64,000 nucleotides of DNA from Acanthamoeba castellanii str. Neff. Taxonomy: Eukaryota > Discosea > Longamoebia > Acanthamoebidae. Both the position numbers and the translations under genes were made by a program. How positions within the stretch are numbered: position 1 is the first letter of the stretch; each line of letters starts with the position of its first letter. Below the pieces are notes generated by a model. The model was given only the letters and a program-made list of their open reading frames with translations, made no database searches and was not told where the DNA came from. Below, piece by piece: positions 23,274 to 33,465 of this stretch. Location: assembly GCF_000313135.1 (NCBI RefSeq), contig NW_004457620.1, positions 110,212 to 174,211 on the forward strand. Direction: 5' to 3'.

Positions 23274-25864
23274 ATGGAAGACGAGGAAGAAGGGCAATCT
23301 GTTACCGAAGAGGACGACGACGTACTTCCAGATGAAGTGTGGCTGTCCATCTTCCAATACTTGTCCGACACCGACTTGTTGGCGTGTTCGCTCGTCTGTG
23401 GGCGCTGGCACCTTCTCACACAGGACGCAAGGTTCATACCCCCCCCCAACCAAACAACCGACAGTGAACGCCTCGAGCCCATGTGAGTCGTTGCGCATCG
23501 ACTCACACTTGTGTCTCTCTTTCCTGCGCGCTCAGCATCTGGAGGTACGCAGTGTTGGCCTGTGTTTGGTACTCTTCTCAGGCGCGTGCTGCTGTGTGTC
23601 GTGTCGCGTGGCGTGTGGCGTGTGGCGTGTGGCGTGACGCTGGTGTACAGGATTCTGTGCGACAAGAAGTTCTACGGCAAGGTGAAGAAATCGACCCTCA
23701 TGGCCACTGACAACTCCTACAAGGCCCTCTACTACAAGAAGTCCCTCATCGAGAACCGCAACTGGATGCAGGATGCCACCCTCTACGCCTCCCTCCTGTT
23801 CGTCTCCACTTCTCTCTCTCTCTCTCTCTTCTCTCTCTTTGTGTGTGTGTGTGCGGTTGTGTGCGTGTGCGTGTGCGGTGTGTGCGGTTGTGCGTGTGCG
23901 TGTGCGTGTGCGGTGGTGTGTGCGATCGTGCCTCACGCCTGCGTGCGCGAACAAAGAGACGAGACGGGCGAGGAGACACCGAAGGCGCGCCGGAAGCGGG
24001 CCAAGAAGCGGCGGCCCACGGTCGCGCTGGCCAACGATCAGCTGAACATGTCGTCGGTGCGGTTCAACGACCGGTTCCTCGTGGCCGGCACCAGCCTGCC
24101 CGACAAGGGCATCGAGGACATCGGCAACCTCATGATCGAGAAGACCATCGGCCTCTGGCGCCGTGCCACTCTCGAAGCCGCCGTCGCCTCGCGCGCGCTC
24201 CTCGGTAGTACTCACTTCGTATGCCGTGTGTCGTGTCGTGTCGTGTGTGCTGTCGCGCGTGTCGTTGGTCGTGTGTCGTGTCGCTGATTGAGATCGGTTG
24301 GTTGGTTGCAGATGAGGAGCAACGGGAGTCGAAGCGAGACAAGGACAAGCTGGTGCCGCTCCAGCCCGACACCGTGCTCCGGGGCCACGCGAACTCGATC
24401 ACGCGCGTCCTGCTCGGGACCACCGATGCCACCAGCTCCACGCTGCTCTCGGCCAGCAGTGACAACACCATCCGCGTACCACCGCACCACCGCACACACC
24501 ACCCAATCCGTGTTCTCACGTGTCGTGTTGCGTATCGTGTCGTGTGTTGTGTGTCGTGTGTGTCGTGTGTGTCGTGTGTGTCGTGTGTGTCGTGTGTGTC
24601 GTGTGTGTCGTGTGTCGTGTCAGGTGTGGGATCTCGAGGAGCTGAGTTGTACGTCGGTGCTGTCGGGCCACGCGCAGTCGGTGTACTGCCTGGCCTGGCG
24701 GCAGGAGGAGGGCGTGGTGTTCAGCGGGTCCAAGGACAAGACCGTCAAGGTGTGGAACCTAGCCAGCAGCACGGGCGCGCCGGTGATGGACATATCCGGC
24801 ACCCCCAAGAAGGACGCCCACAAACGGGCCATCGTCTGCATGGACCTCCTGCCCCACCTCAACTGCCTCGCCACCGGGTAACCGCACACGACCAACGACC
24901 AACGACACACGCGCGACAGCACACACGACACGACACACGCACCAACGTTCAGGCTTTTTGGGTCGTGGGACTAACGTGTGGGGGGGGGGCGCAGGAGTCT
25001 GGACAAAGCGGTCAAGCTGTGGGACATTGAGACCGGAGCGTGCCTCAAGACCGAAAAGAAGGCGCACCGCGGGTGGGTGTCGTGCCTCAGAGTAAGCGCT
25101 CCACTCCAAACAAAAACTCTGCGCACCCCCGATGCTCGTCAGTGCCGCAAACCTGTGCGTGTCGCGTCGATGATGCGTGGCTGCGTGACGGACAGGGAGG
25201 TCCGCACTACTTGATGTGCACGGGAGGCGATACCAAGATCAAGGTGTGGGACACCCGCACCGTGGAGAGCGTGGTCACCATCCGCAAGATGAAGAAGGCA
25301 CACTCCATCGGCGACTACGTGTCGACCATCCAATTCGACCAAAACAAGGTACTCTGAAAAATCCCCCCTTCTTCTCCTTCTGCGGGCCAATCGCGATCGG
25401 TCGGTTGACTGGAGTCTTTGGGGGGGGGGCGCAGGTGGTCAGTGGCAACATGCGGGGCATCGTGGCGATGCACGACATGTGTACGGCCAGGCGCATCAAC
25501 AAGTTCAAGGCCCACAGCCGAAGGTAACGTTCTTCTTCCATTGCCGTTGGATATGATTTTTCTTATATTTATCTATCTTATATATCTGAGATAGTCAAGT
25601 GTTGAATCATGTTTGCTTGAATGTGATGGCAGAGTGGCCGACCTGCAGTACGACGACTCGCAGTTGATCACCGCCTCATCGTACGACACCGCCCTCACCC
25701 GAGATTCCACTGAACGCACGCAGCACATGCGGCCAACAACTGCTAACGGGCTGACTGACGATCGCCAACAACACCACAGGGACAAGAAGCTGAAGATTTG
25801 GCTTTTTGGCGAACCGCGCGAGGACCCGGGCAAGACCGGACCTGGGAAGTGTCTACTGGCCTAG
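23274..25864 (+). CDS. F-box / WD40-repeat protein (SCF substrate receptor type)
   Basis: The ATG is at 23274. The first exon carries the F-box VLPDEVWLSIFQYLSDTDL then LACSLVCGRWHLL. It joins (AG|GTTCAT ... ACAG|GATT) to RILCDKKFYGKVKK. A basic insertion, KARRKRAKKRRP, precedes the propeller. At least six WD units are visible: LSASSDNTIRVWDLE, FSGSKDKTVKVWNL, ATGSLDKAVKLWDIE, CTGGDTKIKVWDTR, VSGNMRGIVAMHD and a final one ending KKLKIWLFG. The stop is at 25864. Such proteins link Skp1 to phosphorylated substrates. The family is clear but the orthologue is not assigned. The large introns hold GTGTC repeats and poly-G runs. Confidence 0.9.
24541..24622 (+). repeat. GTGTGTCGT-type tandem repeat in an intron
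   Basis: About eight units of a GTGTGTCGT-like word fill most of one intron of the F-box/WD40 gene, right up to the CAG acceptor. Related words recur in many introns of this window in either orientation. Confidence 0.85.
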
Positions 25865-26073
25865 GCCTCAGGTAACAACAAAATAAAAGTGTCATGGTGA
25901 CAATGCACACACTTAAGAAACTGGTGAACGAGGTGTCAGGCACTACGCGTACCACCTCACATGTGCTCCCCAGAAGGCACCCTCCCCAATTTTGGTTTAT
26001 ATCATATTCTCGAGAGAAATTAACAAAAATTGCCTTCATTTTTGTGGTCGAAGAGTTGGAGGAGAAAGACAAG

Positions 26074-26618
26074 ATGGCGTATCGACAGGGCGGCACACAT
26101 TCGCAGAGGGACTCGTTGAGGCAGCCCCTCCTGCAGCAGACGGTGAGCGGGGTGAGCTCGTACGACACCGATGCCGCCCTCATCGAAGAGCGGAATCGCG
26201 ACATGCGCGAAATCGAAGGTGAACTGAGCGCCCTCCGGGATGTGATGCGCGACGTCAAGGGTCTCGTGGACGAGGGCCGCGACCAGCTCGACATTGTGGA
26301 GGAACAGGTCGTCGTTTCTGACATCCGAGTCGAGAAGGGAATTGATGATCTTACCGATGTGCGTACCCCTCCGATTTTTCATTTCATGTCCTTGATTTCG
26401 GTTCTTCATCAAGCACATTACTTCAAGCTCATGCTTGCATGAGTATCAACACGTGATTTTATTTTAATTGATTTTCTTCTTGAATTGGTGCACAGGCGAA
26501 CAGGCTGGCGTGTAGCGCGCGGTGGAAGAAGTTGTGGGTGCTCATCTGCTGCCTCATCCTCCTCGGCATCATCGCCGCCGTGGTCACGGTCATCGTGGTC
26601 GTCCTCCTCAACAAATAG
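26074..26618 (+). CDS. Short tail-anchored SNARE-like protein
   Basis: Two exons, 26074-26358 and 26496-26618, give 135 residues. The first about 30 residues are polar. The helix ALIEERNRDMREIEGELSAL, then LVDEGRDQLDIVEEQV and VEKGIDDL, has heptads typical of a t-SNARE (syntaxin-like) motif. A single C-terminal membrane segment follows (LWVLICCLILLGIIAAVV) with only a few residues after it. There is no Habc domain. At the ionic zero layer, where Q-SNAREs have Gln (VxxQGE), alignment by eye places Gly (VDEGRD). It would act in vesicle fusion; the compartment is unknown. A Qc-type or partial Qa SNARE is possible. Confidence 0.75.
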
Positions 26619-27105
26619 AGGCCATCCATCTGCCCACGAGACCGCTGCTCTTCGCCCGACAATTTTTCTCCCCGTACGACTTCATCTTCATCATCTTCAA
26701 CCTTCCCCTAACAACAACAACAACAACAACCCACCACCGCCGTGCTTCTTTTGGGCGGAGAGGCAGCTGATGCCGGCGCACCGCCGCGTGCAATGTACTT
26801 TTCGCCGCGTCGTGTGCAGCTCGCGATGCGCATAAACACCACACATCGTTCTACACTCCCGCTCTCTGTGCATGTCGATGTTGCCCTCCTTGGTTGATGT
26901 CTGCATGCGTTATCGATGTGAATGTCGTGGTGCCAAACGTCGGGCCGTCGTGCTCGAATAGCTGTACGCCGCACAGGCCGAGCTATTGACGCAGAACCGC
27001 GTGGGCGGGAGCTTGTGCGGGTTGAACCAGCGCGAAGAGCGTCGGCGGGTGCTCACGATCGTCGCACTTAGGCTCGGCCAGCACGCGTTTCATTTCGCTT
27101 TATTT
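26619..27105. other. Convergent intergenic region, no gene seen
   Basis: The 3-prime flanks of the SNARE gene (plus) and the release-factor gene (minus). It has a (CAA)n run near 26712-26730. No RNA gene or conserved frame was recognised. Confidence 0.4.
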
Positions 27106-28387
27106 TTATTTTTTGCCCTGGTCCGGCTTGATGCCCAGCTGCTCCAACACAAAGTCGGTCATTGGCTTCTCCGCTGGCCGCGGCTGTGCGTTGTCGCCAG
27201 CCTCATCCCCGTCTTCATCTTCGTCTTCGTCTTCGTCTTCGTCCTCTTCCTCCTCTTCGCCGTCTGTGCTGAAGTCTTCCGGGTCGAACTCGGTGCACTC
27301 GACTACGCTGCTGCGCCTGATGCCCAGCTGCTTCCATACAAAGTCGGGCAAGCTCGCCGGATCCACCGTCCTTCGCCGCTTCGTCTTCTTCTCGACGACC
27401 ACCTCTCCAGCTCCATCTTGGCCCGCCGAAGAACTCTGCGCTATATCGGCAGCGGCGGCGCTGGTGGTGGTCTGGCGCGGGCCATCAGTAGAAGGCTCGT
27501 ATGCGACGTCGTCGCCATCGTCGCTGTCGGTTGTTGTTGTCGAGACGGGCAGTAGTGTCTCGTTGCGGCCGTAGCGTCGCCCCATGCGCTGCTTGCGCCG
27601 GCGTATCTTTTCCTGTCGCTTGAACGTCTTGCTGTCTTCCGGGAAGTAGAGCTGCATCAGCTTCTCCTGCACGCCGGCGCATACCGTCGTCGTCGTCGTC
27701 GTTTCGTCATTTTCATCACATCGTCAGCGATTCATGTACATCGCTCAACCGACAATAGCCGGGCAAGCAAGAGAAGGCGGGCGTACGTGTAGAATGCGAC
27801 GGGCGATGACGCGGTTGCGCCCACGCTCGCGCTGCTCCTGGCACTTGACCTCGAGACCCGTCGGCAACTACACGCGCAACGCATCAGTGGTGAGAAGCTG
27901 AACGAAGAACGAGAGAAGGAGAGTTGTTGATGATGATGGTGTAGGCAACAACGATTGGTGCAGTGTAACGTACATGCTTCAGGTAGACGCAGCTGTTGGT
28001 CTTGTTGATCTTCTGGCCACCCGGACCGCCGCCCTTGATGAACTTCTCTTCGAGCTCGCTCTCCGCTACTTGTCGCGTCTTCTCGAACAGGGAGCGTGGC
28101 TTGGCTGCCGGCGCCTGGGGCTTCTCGCGCTGCTGCCCGCGTTCTCCAAACCAGCCACTGTCATCTTCTTCACCCTCGTCGTCCACCTCTCTTTCCCTTT
28201 CTTCGGAGAAGCTTGGACTGCTGCCAGAAGATGACGATGAGGAAGATGACGCCCAAGCTCGCCCCAGCCGTCCGAGCCTGGAACACGAGGGTAGCCAAGT
28301 CGAGGAGTGGTACATGGTGCTCCGGTAATCGGGCACACCTGGCCGCAGCCATGCACCACCACCGGGCAATCGTGTGAGCCGCCTCAT
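27106..28387 (-). CDS. GGQ-type mitochondrial release/rescue factor (MTRFR/ICT1-like) with acidic tail
   Basis: Three exons, 28387-27974, 27867-27787 and 27666-27106, all in phase 0, encode 351 residues. The N-terminus, [18 protein letters not shown], is basic and suits mitochondrial import. After a Ser/Glu linker, the RF-1 domain begins [18 protein letters not shown] then INKTNSCV. Its GGQ (about 28015-28030) catalyses peptidyl-tRNA hydrolysis. It continues [12 protein letters not shown] and a basic [16 protein letters not shown] helix that would contact the ribosome. There is no codon-recognition domain, as in C12orf65/MTRFR. Unusually, a tail of about 150 residues holds two copies of DFVxxQLGI around a Glu/Asp run. 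The stop is at 27106. Confidence 0.9.
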
Positions 28388-28685
28388 CTCTTCAATCTTG
28401 CGTTAATAGAGAAGAAAAGAAATGAACAGAGAAATATGAGCCTGGCCATAATAGAGTTTGAAATTGTTTGGCATGTTGGTCAAATTTTGGCGTGGTCGAG
28501 CAAATTGCCAGAGGAACAAACAACAAGAGAGGGCTTCATTCAACACGAACTTCGAAAAAGACAGCCCCCGACGGGAGGAGACTGCGCCCTCTACTCCAAT
28601 ACCCTCTCTTCTTCTCTGATCTCGAAGAAGGCGCAAAGAGAAAGCGATTTTGGTAAATTGGGGCCAAGAAGTAGTACTAGCCCCA
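28388..28685. promoter_or_regulatory. Divergent promoter region (release factor / hydrolase fusion)
   Basis: 298 bases between opposed start codons, more AT-rich than the coding flanks. It should contain both promoters. No specific binding site is claimed. Confidence 0.35.
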
Positions 28686-31600
28686 ATGGGACAAGAGCTC
28701 ACTAAGGCGGTGTTCACGCCACCCCCGCCCTCCTACGACGACACGTTGGAAGGCCTTGCCTGGATTCCTTCCATCGTCTCCACAGCCGTGTCTACGGCCG
28801 CGTCGCGACAGCCGACCGAGGCGGCACCGCCCATACCCACCGTGTTCCTCGATTGGAAAGGCGCCAACGACGAAAGGTCCCTACCCCCCTCTCTATCTCT
28901 CTTCGCCTGCAACGCGTAGCGCCTGGCACTCCCCCCCCCACACTGTAGTCATGAAGCCCTGACTTCTCGCCTCCTGCACTGCTTTTGTTCTTTCTACTCG
29001 GGTGCGTCGACGTGCGGTGTCACAGTGCTTTCTTTACGCTACTCTATTGTAATGGAAGCGCTAGCGACCTGGGGCTCACATTGCCCTGGCTCAAGATCCT
29101 ACGCGACACCCTCCATGTTCGTTCTCTCCTTCCCTGCTCGTGTGCCATCGTGCCCGCTCATGCCCACGCGCATCTCACTCTCACTCACGCTTCTCACCAT
29201 CGTCTTCTTGTTCTACTTTCTACTTCTACGCTCTAACTTCTACTTTCTTTGTTTCCGTCTGAAGGTGAACGTGGTGGCATTCGACTACACCGGCTTCGGC
29301 CTGCACGAGGGCAGCCCTTCAGAGAGCGCATGCTATGACGACGCGCGGGCCGTGTATGGTACGGCTACCCGCCCCTCCGCCCCTACCACCGCGGACTGCA
29401 CGAGCAAGGCCTTCTCAACACGCTTTATGTCGCGTTGCACAGCGTGGCTTACCTTGAGCAAGGGAATCCATTCGGACAAGCTCATAGTGTACGCTACCCC
29501 TATTTTGACTATGCAGAAGTGCTGTGTCGTCTTCTTCTTCTTCTTCTTTTTGTCGTTCGCGCCTCCCCGTGGCTGACACGTACCACTCTCGACCACCAGC
29601 TGCGGCAAATCGATCGGAAGCGCGGTGGCAATCGACCTCGTGTCCGCCTTCTCCACAAAATCACATCACAGAAGCGGTACTCACCACTACCCGCGTACTC
29701 TGGTCACTTGTCGCTACGCGCAGCACCAGTCGCACTAACGCCATAGCTGCGCATCTATCGCATGAACAAACAACCCCAGCCCTGGGCCACTTCGGCAGCC
29801 GCTTGATTCCAAGAGGCAAAACAGACAAGTCGTCGAGCCCAGAGCTGCTCGGTACTCACTCATTCTCTTTTCGCTTTCGATTGCTTCGTCTGCCCTCTCC
29901 GTTTTGAGCGGGTCAGCTCACCACTCTTCTTTTTCCTTCTCCTCGTGTCTCCTCTTTCTCTCTCGTACTCTTAGCTTTGACTGGCGGCGTGGTGCCATCC
30001 AGTTCCTTTGCCGGGCTGGTCCTGCAGAGTCCCTTCACCTCCATTCTCGCTCTCGATGTCGCACACAAGTTCCACGTCGGAGTCCCAGACATGTTCGACA
30101 GCCTCAGAGTACGTGCCCACACGCGCCACACACGACGCACACGCGCCACACACAACACGCGCGCCGCCACACGCACACAACGCATCGCTCGCTGATCGAT
30201 GGGTACCCGTGCGGCCGCACTCGCGCAGAAACTGAAGCGGATATCGTGCCACGTGCTGGTGGCGCACGGCCAAAACGATAATTTGGTGCCCAAGACGCAC
30301 CCCAAGAAGATGGTCAGGAAGCTCGAGAACCTGTGGAAGCGCCTGGAGCTGGAGGGGGTGGGCCATCACGACGTCGAGGCCTCCCACGACTGCCTCGACG
30401 CCCTGGTCGAATTCGTGGAATTTTTGATGCCCAACGGCACCAGCATCAAGTCGGAGATCGTAGTGCCCAGTACGCGTCTCCTCCCGCGCAGCCCGCAGCC
30501 CCCCCCCACGTGTTGGGCTTTGCGCTCTCGTCGCTCACTCCGTCTCTGTGCTCTGCGCAGAACGCTACACTGACACCCCGGAACAGATCGTGTCCGGCAT
30601 TTTGGGGCGGACGGGGATGGAACAATACACCAGCCTCTTCCTCTCTCAGGTATACACGACACACACGACACACACACGACACACAGTGCCGCAAAGCAAC
30701 ATTGGTATCTGATCACGGCTCCCCCCCATTTCGATGCTCAGGGCTATATGGACCCGTTCATCATCAGCAGCCTGGAGGAGATCGATATCGTGGCTATGGG
30801 CATCAGCGACCAGGAGCACATCAAGGTACGCCTGCGTTGCTTTGTTACAACGGGCAGCTTTGTTACAACGGGCAGCGCAGCGGCTGACCTCTCTCTCTCT
30901 CTCTCTCTCTTGCCCCGCTGCAGGCGGTATGCAAGGCCGTGCAGCACGTCAAGACCGAGGGGCTGGCATCATCGCAGGGATTTTCTCTCTCGTCCCGAGC
31001 AGACTCCGAGGTATTACCTCAGCGGAGCCTATCTCTCTTTACGGTTTGTTTATTTTTATTTTTATGTGAGCTCATCGCGCCGTGTCACCTCAGGAGAAGC
31101 AGGAGGGCGAGGGTGCGTCGGAACAGGAGGCCAAGGAAACACAGAAATGTATGTCCTGAAACACACACACACACACGCACAACACACAAGCCACCCGATG
31201 GTTCTTCTCTTCTATTTCTTTATTTTTATTGTTCTACGCTTCGCGTACGCCGAGCTCATCTTTGATTGGTGGTGAACAGCCAACGGGAAACGGTCTAAGA
31301 AGACGAGCCTGCCGTCCATGAAGCAGGTGGAGGCTTCCCTCAAGCCGTCCGCGATCAAGTTCGAGGAGCTGGCGAAGGAGAGAACTCTCAAATCAGGTAC
31401 GTGGACTGTGACCCTGCAGCTCGTCGGCCTTTGTCAAAGAGACAAGAGGAGGAAGAGGACGACGATGACGGCTCTCACCATCGATGATGACCGTCGTCGT
31501 CGTCGTCGCACCAGGCTTCTTCGAGGAGGTGTACATGTGCCAGTGGAACGGCCAGACGGTCGTGGCGCGAAACATGCCCGCCAAGGCCCACCAGTACGAG

Positions 31601-33160
31601 CAGTTCGCCAGATACACGGCCACCGTCATGTTCGTCTTCCCCCGCTCCCCGATTCGGTGGCCACGAGCGCTGTCACCTGTCTACGTATATTTTATTTTTT
31701 ATATTATTTTATTTACACCGTCGTGTGACACAGGCCGTTCAAGCATCCCAACCTCCTGGTGCCCATCGCCGTCTGTTTAGAAGAACCCAACCTATGTCTT
31801 GTACGTTCTTCATTCTTTTCGTTCTTCGCTCTTCTTCTTCATTCTTTGCGAACGTGGCCTGATTGCCCAATCGACGTGCATCCGCGCAGGTGAGCAAGTG
31901 GATGGAGAAGGGAAGCCTCCACGATGTGCTCTTGCAGGAGGGCGCGTCTCTGTCTCCGCTGCAGCGAGTGCAGATCGCCCTCGGTGCGGCCGAGGCGCTG
32001 CTCTACCTCCACTCCCAATCCCCGGCGCCCTTCCTCCACAACGACTTCACCTCGCGCAACGTGCTGGTACTCGCTTCCCTGGCCGATACGACGTTTTCGT
32101 GTGGTGTGTGCGTGTGTGCGTGTGTGCGTCTGTGCGTGTGTCGCGTGTGTCGCGTGTCTCACGTTTTCCTCTTTGCGTGCGATCCACGCAGCTCGACGGC
32201 TCGCTGCGCCCTCGCGTGAACAACTTCGGGCTGGCCCGCCCGCCCTCCTTCCTGTGGATGGCGCCGGAGGTGTTCTCCAAGAAGCAGTACTCGACGGCCG
32301 CGGACGTCTTCTCGCTGGGCGTCGTGCTGTGGGAGATCTTCACCAGCTGCCGCCCCTGGGAGGGCACCCCGCCCTCCATCGCCGTGCTTCGCGTGGCCAA
32401 GGACAGCGCGCGGTTACCCCTTCCCCTGGCCAAGCCGAACGAGAACGGTACGCACAACACACACCGCCGCACACGCACGTACCGCACGCGCTGTCTCGCA
32501 TTGGTAATCGGTGGTGGCTGATCTCTCCGCTTTTCTCCTTTTGCGTGGCATTTGGGCAATTGATCAGACGAGGAGGTGGTGGAGGCCTGGGTGTCGCTCA
32601 TCCGCAGCTGCTGGCACGCCGACCCCGCGCGCCGGCCCTCGGCCAAGTCGGTCGTGGAGCGCGTGCGGGAGCTGCTCGCCGCCACCTCGTCGCTGTCGCC
32701 GCCGCCCGCGGCCTTCTCCTTCGCGTCGACCTTTGCCCCGTACGCCCACGTCAAACCGACGACCCGGCGCAGCGTGGGCGGCTCCTCGGCCGCCGCCTCG
32801 TCGATGTCCGCCATTCCCTCGCCCATGTCGGCCCCGGCCTCGCTCGGCAAGAAGCCCTCGCCGACGCAGTCGGGCTCGCACGCCGGGGTGCCGGAGCGGG
32901 TGGTGAACGTGACGGTGGCCGAGATGGAGTCGGTGCTGCACGACATGCAGGGGCTCTTGCATCGGGTCAGGAGCCTGCAGGAGAACTATGAGACTTCGAC
33001 CTCCATCACGACCGACGACGAAGACGAGGAGAGCATGACGACGAGCGGGGACGTGAGCTTCAGCGAGAGCGACACGGCTGTGTCGTCATCCTCGGATTCG
33101 CCTCTGCCCTCTCCTGCCAGATCTGGCGGCGGCGGCGGCGGCCAGCGCGCTGCCGCCTGA
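28686..33160 (+). CDS. Alpha/beta hydrolase - SAM - degenerate TKL kinase fusion
   Basis: The ATG is at 28686; MGQELT fits N-myristoylation. The hydrolase shows LLYCNGSASDL, FDYTGFGLHEGSP, the nucleophile elbow GKSIGS (Ser codon 29610-29612), Asp in GQNDNLV and His in GVGHHD, which is ABHD17-like. In phase, this runs into a SAM domain (GRTGMEQYTSLFLSQGYMD, IDIVAMGI). A linker leads to a kinase-like domain: GFFEEVYMCQWNG, VVARN where VAIK is expected, LHNDFTSRNVL for HRD, NNFG for DFG, WMAPEV and DVFSLGVVLWEIFTS. The Lys and DFG-Asp are missing and the activation loop is very short, so it is probably a pseudokinase. All twelve junctions checked from 30472 on keep frame. Exons between 29640 and 29990 are uncertain. 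A Ser-rich tail with a coiled segment ends at 33160. Confidence 0.87.
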
Positions 33161-33465
33161 CGCAGCTGCTCCCCTGTACCATACCCCCTTCAACGTGTCC
33201 TGCAGCAATCTTTTTGTTCCAGGCCAAGAAATTTCGTAAAACATGCGGAAATTTCATTCAAGAAGCTCCCGCATTTCCCAAGTTTCTGCAAAGGCAGAAA
33301 TGGTTTTTTAATTGTTTTTTTGTCCGGAGCTGATTGACCTATGCCGAGCTCCCACGGCACGACCAATGGGCGACTGCCAGCGCGCTGTGGGCCAGCGTAA
33401 TTGCAGTCCGCGTGCGGCTTTTTGCCTTTGTTTTCGCTTGTCTACTTCGCACGCAGCAGCTCGAG
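33161..33465 (+). promoter_or_regulatory. Upstream region of the calreticulin gene
   Basis: 305 bases between the kinase stop and the calreticulin ATG. It has a CCACG (33352-33356) followed by a CCAAT box (33363-33367). The spacing and order do not match a standard ER-stress element, so only a CCAAT-type promoter is suggested. AT-rich runs near 33302-33325 could hold the previous gene's 3-prime end. Confidence 0.35.

Noticed and set aside
24541..24622. CRISPR-like direct repeats
   Set aside because: The units are contiguous with no unique spacers, lie in an intron of a eukaryotic gene, and match the general intronic GTGTC repeats.
33352..33367. ER-stress element upstream of calreticulin
   Set aside because: CCACG and CCAAT are present, but in the wrong order and spacing for a standard ERSE (CCAAT-N9-CCACG) or ERSE-II.
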